DNA of 64,000 nucleotides from Sphingomonas azotifigens NBRC 15497. Its GTDB lineage: Bacteria; Pseudomonadota; Alphaproteobacteria; Sphingomonadales; Sphingomonadaceae. The notes below the pieces were generated by a model. That model did not search any database and was not told where the DNA came from. It was given only the letters and a program-made list of their open reading frames with translations. Location: positions 1-64,000 of the forward strand of contig NZ_BCTR01000051.1 in assembly GCF_002091475.1 (NCBI RefSeq), read 5' to 3'. This document shows positions 18,235-26,703 of this stretch, piece after piece (the stretch's first letter is position 1; every line of letters starts with the position of its first letter). Position numbers and translations under genes: made by a program.

Positions 18235-18737
18235 TGGCGCAAGATACGCACAAGCTGCACGACGGCCTCGTTCTCCGCCCCGCGACGGTGGCAGACCGGG
18301 AGCAGCTGGGCCAGCTCGGGGCGCAGATGGTGACGGTGCACCATGGCTTTGATGCCCATCGCTTCATCGCACCGACTGCGGAGACGCCCGCGATCTATGG
18401 CGCCTTTCTGGTACAGCAGCTCGGCAAGCCGCACGTTGTCCTGCGCGTGGTGGCGCACGGGCCTGCGGTGCTCGGCTATGTCTATGCCGGGGTTGAGGGC
18501 AGTGACTATATGGCGCTGCGCGGGCCGGCGGGCGTGATCTACGATCTGATCGTCGCGCCGGGCCGGCGGCGGCAGGGGATCGGCCGCGCCCTGCTCGATG
18601 CCGCCGCGAGCGCGCTCATTGCACGGGGCGTGCCGCGGCTGGTGCTGTTCACCGCCGAGCGCAACGTGCCCGCGCAGCAGCTCTTCGCCGCGGCAGGCTT
18701 TCACCGCACCATGATCGAGATGACGCTCGACCTGTAA
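18234..18737 (+). CDS. GNAT-family N-acetyltransferase
   Basis: A 167-residue acetyltransferase. The acetyl-CoA pyrophosphate motif is in VAPGRRRQGIGRALLDAA (about residues 105-122), followed by FTAERNVPAQQLFAAAGF. The substrate is unknown. The ATG overlaps the last base of the antiporter stop codon; a GTG three bases upstream is an alternative start, and GGGAGG precedes both. Co-transcription with the antiporter is likely. Confidence 0.88.
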   Translation: MAQDTHKLHDGLVLRPATVADREQLGQLGAQMVTVHHGFDAHRFIAPTAETPAIYGAFLVQQLGKPHVVLRVVAHGPAVLGYVYAGVEGSDYMALRGPAGVIYDLIVAPGRRRQGIGRALLDAAASALIARGVPRLVLFTAERNVPAQQLFAAAGFHRTMIEMTLDL

Positions 18738-18942
18738 TATCGGTGCGGCCGGAGGCAGGAGGCTGTCGTTCGATTCGGCGAAGCCGAGGCTGGCGGCTTG
18801 CGCATGAAAGCGAATTCGCTGCGCTGCGTTGTTGCGCCGCAGCGTCCCGTAAACACCCATTACCGATTGCTAAAGCATTGGCCAACAAGGAAAGCCAGTG
18901 CCGCTATAGCCGAAACGCAATCCTGTAACATTCATATCTGCG

Positions 18943-18982
18943 CAATTAAGAATTGACGAAGATATGGTTTTGGACGACCAAA
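18943..18982. promoter_or_regulatory. Two small inverted repeats upstream of PEP-CTERM gene
   Basis: CAATT-AAG-AATTG (18943-18955) and TTTGG-ACGA-CCAAA (18969-18982) are perfect dyads in the AT-richer part of the 289-bp spacer between the GNAT gene and the PEP-CTERM gene. One or both may be regulator sites. No confident -35/-10 pair was identified. Confidence 0.3.
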
Positions 18983-19026
18983 GGGGCGCCGGTCATGTGA
19001 CGGGCTCAACCTTGCATGGGGGTATT

Positions 19027-19611
19027 ATGCGCACTCTTGCTTTATCTCTGCTCGCCTCGGCCGCGCTCCTGGCGCCGTCGGGTGCGTCGGCTGCCACGAT
19101 CCTCGGTACGTTCGGTGCCGCGTTGTTCGGCGCCACCAGCTCGACGCCGACCATCGCTCCCGACTCTGTCTTCGGCAACCTGGCCACCCTCGTGACCGAC
19201 TCCACGAAAGATTTCTCGGTCGTCTCGCCGCTCACGGCGATCACGCTTCCCACGGTGACCGCAACGAAAGGCGCAGCCGTGTCTTTCACCAGCGCGTTCG
19301 GTTCCTATTCGGGGACCGTGGACTCGGTGGTAAACAACAGCGCGGGCTCGATTTTCTCGCTGCTCGTGATCACTTCCGGCACATTCACGCCGACGGGTGT
19401 GTTGGCGTCCTACGACGTAACGCCGAGCTCTACGGTCTTCACCTTCGGGCAATCGGGCTATAGCGGCTCGGTGACGGGTACGGTTTCGTTCTCGTCTCCG
19501 GCGGTCAGCTCGGTTCCGGAACCGGCTACCTGGGGCATGATGCTCGCAGGTGCAGGCCTTGCGGGCGCGGCGCTTCGCCGTCGCCGGGTGAAGGTGGCAT
19601 TCGCCGCCTGA
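19027..19611 (+). CDS. PEP-CTERM sorting-domain exported protein
   Basis: A 194-residue secreted protein. A signal peptide (1-23, ending GASA) precedes a Thr/Ser/Val-rich low-complexity body. The C-terminus is a classic exosortase signal: SVPEPATWGMM, a hydrophobic helix LAGAGLAGAAL, then RRRR. Exosortase would cleave and process it for the cell surface or exopolysaccharide. The exosortase gene is not in the window. The start with GGGGG upstream is preferred over an upstream in-frame ATG at 18964. Its function beyond being a surface protein is unknown. Confidence 0.9.
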   Translation: MRTLALSLLASAALLAPSGASAATILGTFGAALFGATSSTPTIAPDSVFGNLATLVTDSTKDFSVVSPLTAITLPTVTATKGAAVSFTSAFGSYSGTVDSVVNNSAGSIFSLLVITSGTFTPTGVLASYDVTPSSTVFTFGQSGYSGSVTGTVSFSSPAVSSVPEPATWGMMLAGAGLAGAALRRRRVKVAFAA

Positions 19612-19640
19612 GCCGGCGATCGATTGATTTTGCAGGGCGG

Positions 19641-19670
19641 GCGGCGTCATTGGCAACAATGGCGCCGCTT
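19641..19670 (+). terminator. Hairpin after PEP-CTERM gene
   Basis: GCGGCGTCATT pairs with AATGGCGCCGC (one G-T pair) around a 6-nt loop, followed by TT. It lies 30 bp after the PEP-CTERM stop codon and before the convergent esterase gene. Confidence 0.5.
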
Positions 19671-19712
19671 GCTGTACGCGATTCTTGGCAAGGGTTGGCG
19701 CGGCCGGGTCTG

Positions 19713-20909
19713 TCAGTCGCGGAACAATAGCGGCGCCAGTTCGCGCAGGCTGCGCCGCCACGACAGGAATTCGTGGCCCGTGTTCGGCGAGACATAGAAG
19801 GCGCTGTTGATTCCAGCCGCCTGCAGCGCCGCCGCATTGGCCCGTGGATCGACCTTCGGGCCGCCCGGAGGGCCGGCCCGCCCTCCTTCCAGCTCGCGGC
19901 TGCCGAAGCTGACGAAGCTGAGCTTCACCTTTTCGCGATAGCCCGGCGCTGCTGCCACGTCCTCGGGTGAGATCGTCCCGCCGCTCAGCAGGCCGATATA
20001 GGCAAAGCGATCGACATGCTTGAATGCGATCAGCTTGGTCTCGAACCCGCCCATCGATAGCCCCGCCATTGCCCGATGGGGCTGGTCGGCGCGGGTGCGA
20101 TAGTGGCTGTCGACATAGGGGATCAGTTCGTCGAGCAGCACGGTCTGGAACGGCTTGATGTCGAAGCTGGCCAGGCCGCCCGGCTGGCCGGGCCGCACGT
20201 CGTTGGTCATGCCATAGGTCATCACGATCAGGAACGGCCGCGCCTTGCCCTCGGCGAGCAGGTTGTCGAGAATCAGGTTGGCATGGCCCTGGTTCGACCA
20301 GGCGGTCTCGTCCTCGCCCCAGCCGTGCTGGAGGTAGAGCACCGGATAGCGGGCGCCGGCGTTCTTGTCATAGCCGGGCGGCGTGTAGACGAACGCCCGG
20401 CGCTGGCTGCCGGTGCTTGGCGAGGGAAACAGGATCTGTTCGACCCGGCCGTGCGGCACGTCCTTGAGCGCATAGAAATCGGCATCATGCGCGGGAATCT
20501 CGATGCCGCTCTCCCACCGGGTCGAACCATAGAAGTTGAGCGTGCCCGGATCGTTGAACGTGCCCCCGTCGATCGTCAGGTGGTAGTAATGGAAGCCCTC
20601 GTCGAGCGGCCCTTCCGTGGTGCCGGTCCAGCTCCCGTCGGATGCCTTGGCCAGCGTGGTGCCGCCACGGCCACCCAGGCCGAGGCTGACCTTCACCGCG
20701 GTCGCGTCCGGAGCGACGACGCGGAAGCGGACATAGCCCTGCGAATTGACCTGCGGATATTGCTGCCCCGGCTGATTGAGCGTCGAGGGTTTGAAGTCCT
20801 CGGCGATCGGTTTCGATGCGGTCTGCGCGCGGTCGGCCGGCGCAGTCTGCGCCTGAGCGGGCTGCACGGCGAGCATGGCCGCGGCCATGGCGGCATAAGC
20901 GATCTTCAT
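19713..20909 (-). CDS. Secreted CE1-type esterase with N-terminal E-set domain
   Basis: A 398-residue exported alpha/beta hydrolase. A signal peptide (1-20, ending AQAQ) precedes an early-set/CBM48-like domain (about 45-125: YVRFRVVAPDATAVKVSLG). The esterase-D/feruloyl-esterase-like domain follows, with the nucleophile elbow AGLSMGGFE (about residue 275) and a C-terminal His in SPNTGHEFLSWRRSL. Such enzymes release feruloyl or acetyl groups from arabinan and xylan. The start is supported by GGGAGGAA upstream. It is divergent from a GH43 arabinanase operon across a spacer with a LacI-type operator, which supports a role in plant polysaccharide breakdown. Confidence 0.9.
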   Translation of the reverse strand: MKIAYAAMAAAMLAVQPAQAQTAPADRAQTASKPIAEDFKPSTLNQPGQQYPQVNSQGYVRFRVVAPDATAVKVSLGLGGRGGTTLAKASDGSWTGTTEGPLDEGFHYYHLTIDGGTFNDPGTLNFYGSTRWESGIEIPAHDADFYALKDVPHGRVEQILFPSPSTGSQRRAFVYTPPGYDKNAGARYPVLYLQHGWGEDETAWSNQGHANLILDNLLAEGKARPFLIVMTYGMTNDVRPGQPGGLASFDIKPFQTVLLDELIPYVDSHYRTRADQPHRAMAGLSMGGFETKLIAFKHVDRFAYIGLLSGGTISPEDVAAAPGYREKVKLSFVSFGSRELEGGRAGPPGGPKVDPRANAAALQAAGINSAFYVSPNTGHEFLSWRRSLRELAPLLFRD

Positions 20910-21035
20910 GGCGGTTCCTCCCCTAAGTGCCGCCGGCGCCTCGGGCCGGAAGCCTTGGATATTAGCGTGCACATTAGGACAGTTTAGTCGGAGAAAATCA
21001 AGCCGCGATGCAGCGGTATTGGTATCTTGCATGAC

Positions 21036-21052
21036 ATCAATATAGCATTGAT
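21036..21052. promoter_or_regulatory. Inverted repeat in esterase/arabinanase divergent spacer
   Basis: ATCAAT-N5-ATTGAT is a perfect 6-bp dyad in the AT-rich part of the spacer, 127 bp upstream of the esterase start. It may be part of the esterase promoter region or a second regulator site. Confidence 0.3.
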
Positions 21053-21143
21053 AAATATGCCATAAATGGTCCTGTGTTGGCGGGAGGGGGTTAGGCAATC
21101 GTTTCGCCAGTTGACGGCGCAGTGTGGGTCCGCCTAGCCATGC

Positions 21144-21157
21144 TGTTACCGATAACA
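21144..21157. promoter_or_regulatory. LacI-family-type operator
   Basis: TGTTACCGATAACA is a 14-bp palindrome (perfect TGTTA/TAACA arms) with the CG-centred architecture of LacI/GalR-family operators such as those for gluconate or pentose regulators. It lies 37 bp upstream of the first gene of the arabinanase operon. No LacI-family gene is in the window, so the regulator must be elsewhere. Confidence 0.55.
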
Positions 21158-21193
21158 AGGGCGGCCGTTTCGAGTCGCCGGGGAGAGGAGACG

Positions 21194-21913
21194 ATGGCGA
21201 TGGGCAGGTCCCAGTCGGCGGCGCGTTGTTGTGCGATCGCATTGGCGTTGGGCGCACCGAGCGTGCTGCACGCGCAGACCGCCGGGATGGTGGAAGAGAA
21301 GCTGCCGCCGCCCACCGGGCTTGCACCCTATTTCACCCCGGCTTCCGCCGATCCGATCGCGCCCGATGCCGATGGCTTTCTCCGGCGCTGGTTGCTGCTC
21401 GAACCGGTGGTGAAGCCGAACCGGACCAACACCGGCTTCACGCCCAGCTATGTCCGCGCGGCAATCGCGCCCGCCACCTATCCCGGCAAGTTCGACGGCG
21501 TGCCGCGCGACGGCGACACGGCGCCGGGTGCGTTACGCTGGCACGCGCTCGATTCCGGCCTGTTCGACGTCAAGCTCTTCTATCTGGCGCAGGGGCTCGG
21601 CAAGCCGACCTATGGTGTGATCTTCTGGGCGGTGACGGTGGTCAACGCGCCCCGGGAGATGCGCGGTGTGCGGCTGGCGACGGGCTCCAACTCGGCGTCG
21701 CGCTGGTGGCTGAACGGCAGCGAGGTGGCGGGTCTCTATGGCGATCGGCGGATGGTGATGGACGATGTGCTGTCGCGCCCGATCACGCTGCGCAAGGGCC
21801 GCAACGTGCTGCGCGGCGCGGTGATCAACGGCCCCGGCCTCAGCGACTTCTGCGCCCGCTTCGTCGACGAGGCCGGCAAGCCGATCCGCGACATCATGAT
21901 CGATGTGAAGTGA
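21194..21913 (+). CDS. Secreted protein of unknown function in arabinan locus
   Basis: A 239-residue exported protein with a signal peptide (1-26, ending LHAQ) and a predicted beta-rich body. A segment reading WWLNGSEVAGLYGDRRMVMDD...TLRKGRNVLRGAVING resembles galactose-binding-like beta-sandwich modules found in carbohydrate-active proteins. I do not recognise a catalytic motif. GAGAGGAG precedes the ATG. It is separated by 8 bp from the GH43 gene, so both form an operon downstream of the LacI-type operator. A carbohydrate-binding or accessory role is inference. Confidence 0.8.
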   Translation: MAMGRSQSAARCCAIALALGAPSVLHAQTAGMVEEKLPPPTGLAPYFTPASADPIAPDADGFLRRWLLLEPVVKPNRTNTGFTPSYVRAAIAPATYPGKFDGVPRDGDTAPGALRWHALDSGLFDVKLFYLAQGLGKPTYGVIFWAVTVVNAPREMRGVRLATGSNSASRWWLNGSEVAGLYGDRRMVMDDVLSRPITLRKGRNVLRGAVINGPGLSDFCARFVDEAGKPIRDIMIDVK

Positions 21914-21921
21914 GGAACGCC

Positions 21922-23367
21922 ATGAAGTTCGCAACCCTGCCGCTCGCCGCGCTGTTCCTGCTCGCAGAGCCCCAGGCCGCCTCCGCCCAGCTGGCGGGGG
22001 AGCCGTTCATCCACGATCCCTCGACGATCACCTATTCCGACGGCCGCTGGTGGACCTTCGGCACGCGCGGCGGCGGGCTGGTCTCCGAGGATGGCTGGAC
22101 CTGGGCGAGCGGTGGCGAGCGGCCGGGTGGCGGCGTCGCGCCCGATGTGATCAAGATCGGCGACCGCTATTATATCGCCTATGCGGTGGGCGGCGGCGGC
22201 ATGAACGGCGGCCATGCCAGCAACGTCAAGGTGATGTGGACCGGGTCGCTCGATTCCAAGTCATCCGATTTCGGATTTCATGATGTCGGCGTGGTCGCCT
22301 CCACCAATGGGCTGGAGCCGGCCGACGCGATCGATCCCGCCTTCCTTCATGCCGAGGGACGGCTGTGGCTGAGCTACGGCACCTATTTCGGCTATATCCG
22401 GATGCTCGAGCTCGACCCCAAGAGCGGGGACAAGATGCCGGGCAGCCAGCCGGTCGACGTCGCGATCGACATGGAGGCCACCGCGCTGATGTACCGCGAC
22501 GGCTGGTATTATCTGCTCGGCACCCATGGCACCTGCTGCGACGGACCGAACTCCTCGTACAACATCCGCGTCGGGCGATCGCGCAGCCCCACCGGGCCGT
22601 TCGTCGACAATATGGGGGTGCCGCTACTCAAGGGTGGCGGCAAGCTGGTCGTCGCCGGGCGCGGCCGGCAGTACGGGCCGGGCCATTTCGGGCTGCTCGA
22701 CTTGGGCGACGGCGTCGAGAAATTCTCGATGCACTATGAATCCGACCTCGATCGCGGCGGGCGCAGTGTGCTCGGTATTCTGCCGCTGCTGTGGAAGGAT
22801 GGCTGGCCGGTGGCGGGCGAAAACCTCCCCGCCGGTACGTACGAGGTGCAGTCGGAACGCAGCGGCGGCGCGCTCGAACTCGCGGTCGATTTCGTGCGCA
22901 TGCCCTTCGACGTACGCCGCAGCTTCTTCGCCAAGCCCGGCGACCCGACCGGGCCGATCCCCAATCAGACGCTGGCGGAAAACCAGGCAAGCTGGCCCAC
23001 CGGGCCGATCGAGGTCGATCTGGGCGACTATATGATGCGCGCGCACCAGCAATGGACGATCGCGCCGGCCGAAGGCGCGGGCGGGGCATTCGGCGCGCCC
23101 TATTACAAGATACTGATCGCAGGCACGCAGCGGGCGCTGGCGGTGGGACCGGAAGGCAGCGTGCAGGCGGTGCCGGCGTTCACCGGTGCCGCCGACCAGC
23201 TATGGCGGATCGACCAGCTGACCGACGGCACCTACCGCATCCAGCCCAAGGCGCAGAGCGACGCAAAGCACCCCAGGGCGCTGGTCGCGATCGGTCGCAG
23301 CACCCCTGCGATGGTGCCGTTCGACCCCACCAGCGACGCGGGCCGCTGGACTTTCCAGCGGCTTTGA
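21922..23367 (+). CDS. GH43-family arabinanase with C-terminal lectin-like domain
   Basis: A 481-residue exported glycoside hydrolase. A signal peptide (1-23, ending ASAQ) precedes the five-bladed GH43 propeller (about 25-330). The catalytic base Asp is in FIHDPSTITYSDGRWW, the pKa-modulating Asp in ADAIDPAFL, and the acid Glu in MEATALMYRDGWYYLLGTHGTCC. The motif set fits endo-1,5-alpha-L-arabinanases. The C-terminal ~130 residues resemble a ricin-type/lectin-like module (QQWTI, ADQLWRIDQLTDGTYRIQPK). It would cleave arabinan in the periplasm or outside the cell; the divergent esterase would de-esterify the same polymer. Confidence 0.92.
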   Translation: MKFATLPLAALFLLAEPQAASAQLAGEPFIHDPSTITYSDGRWWTFGTRGGGLVSEDGWTWASGGERPGGGVAPDVIKIGDRYYIAYAVGGGGMNGGHASNVKVMWTGSLDSKSSDFGFHDVGVVASTNGLEPADAIDPAFLHAEGRLWLSYGTYFGYIRMLELDPKSGDKMPGSQPVDVAIDMEATALMYRDGWYYLLGTHGTCCDGPNSSYNIRVGRSRSPTGPFVDNMGVPLLKGGGKLVVAGRGRQYGPGHFGLLDLGDGVEKFSMHYESDLDRGGRSVLGILPLLWKDGWPVAGENLPAGTYEVQSERSGGALELAVDFVRMPFDVRRSFFAKPGDPTGPIPNQTLAENQASWPTGPIEVDLGDYMMRAHQQWTIAPAEGAGGAFGAPYYKILIAGTQRALAVGPEGSVQAVPAFTGAADQLWRIDQLTDGTYRIQPKAQSDAKHPRALVAIGRSTPAMVPFDPTSDAGRWTFQRL

Positions 23368-23377
23368 CGCCGCGCGC

Positions 23378-23851
23378 TCAGGCGGGTGCCGTCTCGGCCG
23401 GGATGGCGCCGGGTCCCGCCAGTCGCTCGCCGAACACTCTGCGGGCGTTGCGGTGCTCGATCCACCGGCCGGCCAGATACAGCGCGGCGAAGATCCCGGC
23501 AAAGCTATAGCCCTGGATGCGCAGGCTCTGCACGGCGAAGGCCAGCGCGGCGAACGGCGCCGGGGCGACGAAGCACCAGAGCAGCGGGTGGCTGGTCAGG
23601 TCGTAGCGCAGCACTGGGCCGTCCGGCGTGTCTTCGATCCGCAGCACGCCCTGCTCGAAACTGGCCAGCCTGTCTTGCGCGTCCGGATTGTCCTTGTGGA
23701 ACACCAGCGTGTCGGTGCCATGGTCCAGCGTGGTGCCGCGTTCCTCGAACACCGGCGCCAGAGCCTCGAACGCCGCTTGGGCACTGCGGTGCGCCAGGGG
23801 CACCGATCCGCGGACGTGCCAGATCCAGTCGATCGCGCGATTCCAGTTCAT
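23378..23851 (-). CDS. Small membrane protein coupled to sterol-desaturase-family gene
   Basis: A 157-residue protein of unknown function. The N-terminal ~85 residues are soluble (IDWIWHVRGSVPLAHRSAQAAFEALAP...). Two hydrophobic helices follow (about 88-125), then a basic tail. The start overlaps the stop of the upstream hydroxylase gene (ATGA), so the two are translationally coupled and probably act together. I do not recognise the family. Confidence 0.82.
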   Translation of the reverse strand: MNWNRAIDWIWHVRGSVPLAHRSAQAAFEALAPVFEERGTTLDHGTDTLVFHKDNPDAQDRLASFEQGVLRIEDTPDGPVLRYDLTSHPLLWCFVAPAPFAALAFAVQSLRIQGYSFAGIFAALYLAGRWIEHRNARRVFGERLAGPGAIPAETAPA

Positions 23852-24792
23852 TCCGCCGCCACCGCTTCGGGCAGGCGCGGTGCGCGCAACCGTTTCGCCC
23901 AGCCTATCAGCGGACGGAACGGATAGACCATCTGTTCGCGGATCCCGAGGCGGCGGCAATCGTCCAGCCCGACCTTGGCCGACTGCGAATCCACGCAGGT
24001 GCCGAAGATGCGATCGATGAAGATGAAGGTGTTGGCGTAGTTGGTCCGGCTGCTGTCGTAATCGGGCGAGTGGTGCAGGCTGTGATGTTCGACCGTGTTG
24101 AACAGGAAGGACCACCAGCGCGGCGTGTTGAAGCGGATATTGGCATGGGTATAGGCGCCGATCGCCATGCCGATGCCGCCGGCGAGCAGCGCGGCGCGGG
24201 GCAGGAAATCGAAGAAGCCGTCCAGGCTCAGGCCGATCAGGAACAGTTCGATCGGATTGCCCACCGATCCCTTCAGCGCGTTGAGCTGGGTGATATGATG
24301 ATGCGGCGCATGGGTGAGCCACAGGGGCGTCCAGTTGTGCATGCCGCGATGCATCCAGTACTGGCAGAAGTCGAAGATCAGCAGGATCGCCAGCGCTTGG
24401 ACGAGCAGCGGCAGATGACCGGCCCAGGCGGTCTTGATGTGCAGGTAGTGCTTGATCGCATCGATGGCGGGCTCGTCGCCGAAATGCTTCCCGGCATATT
24501 TGATCACCGTGTAGCCGAGCGCCACGTAGAACAGGTCGCTGGCCAGTTCCTTCCAGGTCAGCCGCCAATGGCGATGACGCTCGCTGATCCGCTCCATGCC
24601 GAGCAGGGTCAACTTGAAGACGATGCCGATCCCCACGGCGACCGAGGCCTTGGCGATCGAATCCGGCGCGAGCGTCCAGAACAGCACCATGGCCAGCAGC
24701 ACGACGGGCTGGAACCAGGTGAAGATGAATCGCTTGACCGGCCCGCCTTCCACGCCCGCCACATCGTTCGCGTTCAAAACAGCTGCATCCAT
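23848..24792 (-). CDS. Sterol desaturase/fatty acid hydroxylase-family protein
   Basis: A 314-residue membrane di-iron oxygenase. Four to five hydrophobic segments surround the histidine motifs WMHRGMHN, THAPHHH and EHHSLHH, which supply the di-iron ligands. The family hydroxylates or desaturates lipids, carotenoids or sterols; the substrate here is unknown. A paralogue with the same motif spacing lies at 40457-41341. The ATGA overlap with the small membrane protein suggests a two-subunit or co-regulated unit. An 11-mer TACGTCAAACG lies 71 bp upstream. Confidence 0.92.
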   Translation of the reverse strand: MDAAVLNANDVAGVEGGPVKRFIFTWFQPVVLLAMVLFWTLAPDSIAKASVAVGIGIVFKLTLLGMERISERHRHWRLTWKELASDLFYVALGYTVIKYAGKHFGDEPAIDAIKHYLHIKTAWAGHLPLLVQALAILLIFDFCQYWMHRGMHNWTPLWLTHAPHHHITQLNALKGSVGNPIELFLIGLSLDGFFDFLPRAALLAGGIGMAIGAYTHANIRFNTPRWWSFLFNTVEHHSLHHSPDYDSSRTNYANTFIFIDRIFGTCVDSQSAKVGLDDCRRLGIREQMVYPFRPLIGWAKRLRAPRLPEAVAAE

Positions 24793-24862
24793 CGCGCGCG
24801 CGGTCCTCGCCGTGATTCCGATGCTGGGAGGATGACCGAAAGCTTTACCCTGCGCCGTAAGT

Positions 24863-24873
24863 CGTTTGACGTA
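24863..24873 (-). promoter_or_regulatory. Recurring 11-mer TACGTCAAACG, copy 1
   Basis: Read on the gene strand, this is TACGTCAAACG, 71 bp upstream of the hydroxylase gene. The same 11-mer in the same orientation precedes the genes at 39361 and 42473. A shared regulator is possible but unproven. Confidence 0.3.
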
Positions 24874-24945
24874 GCAGGCGATTCTGTGCGTTGCCGGTCC
24901 GTTTGGAGCCCCCGGTTTGCGGGCGGCTGACTGCCGGGTGGCCGC

Positions 24946-26703
24946 TCAGCCCCGCGCGATATAGGCGCGCCAGCCGCCGAGCGCGGTGATGTCCTCGGCG
25001 CCGGCCAACGCCCGCGGTTCGGCGACGAAGCCCTTGACCATGCTGCCATCCGCCAGCGTTACCGTGCCGATCGCGAGCGGCGGCGGCACTTCCGCCACGA
25101 AGCTGCCGAACGCGGCCAGGTCGAGTTCGTATACCTCCAGCGCGATCGCCGCACCGCCGTCCTCGTTGTAAACCAGCGCGGGCTTGGGCGGCACGCTCTC
25201 GGCCATGGCGTAGAGCTTGTAGGTGGGGGCGGTGGTGGTGGCGGTGACGAACTTCGCCGCGCGCGAGGTCAGCTGCCAGTGGAGCGGCATGCCTTCAAGA
25301 TGGGCGCCTACGACCGCGAGCTTCACCGTTTCCATCCGTCCCTCCAGGTCCAGCGGCGGCGGGGATGCCGGCGCGGGGAAAAGTGCGTTGGCCGCGTCGA
25401 GCAGCGCGCGATCGGTGCCCGCCGGGCCCATCAGCGTCACGCCGAAGCCGACTGCGCTGCCATAGCTGCCGGTCGGCACGGCGATGGCGGCCATGTCGAG
25501 CAGGTTCACGAAATTGGTATAGGCGCCCAGGCTCGCGTTGAGCGCGATCGGTGCCGCGAGCACCTCCGCCACGCGATAGCTGGTCGGCGCAGTGGGGAGG
25601 GCAAGCAGGTCGACCTGTTCCCACATGGCCTCGGCGATGCGGGCGAGTTCGGCGAGGCGATAGGCGCCGTTGAACGCATCGATCGCGCTGTAGCCGAAGC
25701 CGCCTCCGACGATCTCGCGCACCACCGGGTGGATGGCGTTCGGGTTCTCCAGCAGCAGCTCCTGCAGCGCCGCGGTGCGCTCGGCGACCCAGGGGCCATC
25801 ATAGAGCAGCCGGGCGGCTTCATCGAGCGGGGCGAGGTCGATCTCGACCAGCTCGGCGTCGAGGCCGGCCAGCGCTTGGCGGTAGAGATACTCGGACTCG
25901 ATGTCGCCGAACCAGCGGCATTGCTCGGCGCGAGGCACGCCGATGCGGCGGCGCGCGCGGGGAACGTCCGGCAGCGCGCGGGAAAGCGAGTCGGTCGCGT
26001 CGAAGCCTGCAGCGATGGTGTCGACCAACGCAGCATCCTCGGTGTTGCTGGCGAACACCGTGATGCAATCGAGCGTGCGGCAGGCGGGGACGAGGCCGGT
26101 GCTGCTCCAGCGGCCCTTGCTGGGCTTGAGTCCGACGAGATGATTGAACGCGGCGGGCACCCGGCCCGAGCCCGCGGTGTCGGTGCCCAGTGCGAAGGCG
26201 ACCAGTCCGGCGGCGACCGCCACGGCCGAGCCCGAGCTCGACCCGCCGCTGACCCAGGCGCGGTTATAGGCATTGCGCGGAATGCCATAGGGGCTGCGCG
26301 TGCCGTTGAGGCCGGTGGCGAACTGGTCGAGATTGGCCTTGCCGACCGGGATCGCCCCGGCAGCCACCAGTTTCGCGACCACGGTAGCTGACTGTTCAGG
26401 TTCGTACGAGAAGGCCGGGCACGCGGCGGTAGTGGCGAGGCCCGCGAGATCGATATTGTCCTTCACCGCGAACGGCACGCCCGCGAGCGGCAGTGTCTCA
26501 CCGGCGGCGACCCGGGCATCGACCGCAGCCGCAGCGGCCCGGAGTGCATCGGGCTCGAGACGCGAGATCCACACCGCCGGCTGGATCCCATCATAGGCAT
26601 CGAGCCGCGCCAGCACGTCCTCGATCACCGCGACCGCGCTGCGGGTGCCAGCCTGAACCTCGGAGGCGATGCCCGTCACCGAAAGCCGGTCGAGCGCGAT
26701 CAT
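24946..26703 (-). CDS. atzF: Allophanate hydrolase
   Basis: A 585-residue amidase-signature enzyme that hydrolyses allophanate to ammonia and CO2. The Ser-cisSer-Lys triad is visible: Lys in FAVKDNIDLAG, the cis-Ser region VSGGSSSGSA, and the nucleophile Ser in GTDTAGSGRVPAAF. The C-terminal ~125 residues form the extra AtzF domain that decarboxylates the intermediate. It is the last gene of the eight-gene operon, and its start overlaps the carboxylase stop (ATGA). It takes the product of the carboxylase and DUF1989 enzymes. Confidence 0.94.
   Translation of the reverse strand: MIALDRLSVTGIASEVQAGTRSAVAVIEDVLARLDAYDGIQPAVWISRLEPDALRAAAAAVDARVAAGETLPLAGVPFAVKDNIDLAGLATTAACPAFSYEPEQSATVVAKLVAAGAIPVGKANLDQFATGLNGTRSPYGIPRNAYNRAWVSGGSSSGSAVAVAAGLVAFALGTDTAGSGRVPAAFNHLVGLKPSKGRWSSTGLVPACRTLDCITVFASNTEDAALVDTIAAGFDATDSLSRALPDVPRARRRIGVPRAEQCRWFGDIESEYLYRQALAGLDAELVEIDLAPLDEAARLLYDGPWVAERTAALQELLLENPNAIHPVVREIVGGGFGYSAIDAFNGAYRLAELARIAEAMWEQVDLLALPTAPTSYRVAEVLAAPIALNASLGAYTNFVNLLDMAAIAVPTGSYGSAVGFGVTLMGPAGTDRALLDAANALFPAPASPPPLDLEGRMETVKLAVVGAHLEGMPLHWQLTSRAAKFVTATTTAPTYKLYAMAESVPPKPALVYNEDGGAAIALEVYELDLAAFGSFVAEVPPPLAIGTVTLADGSMVKGFVAEPRALAGAEDITALGGWRAYIARG

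Noticed and set aside
19001..19016. Sigma-54-like GG-N10-GC element upstream of the PEP-CTERM gene
   Set aside because: The invariant GG and GC are present, but transcription would start at about the start codon (19027), leaving the GGGGG ribosome site outside the transcript. The rest of the -24 element does not match.
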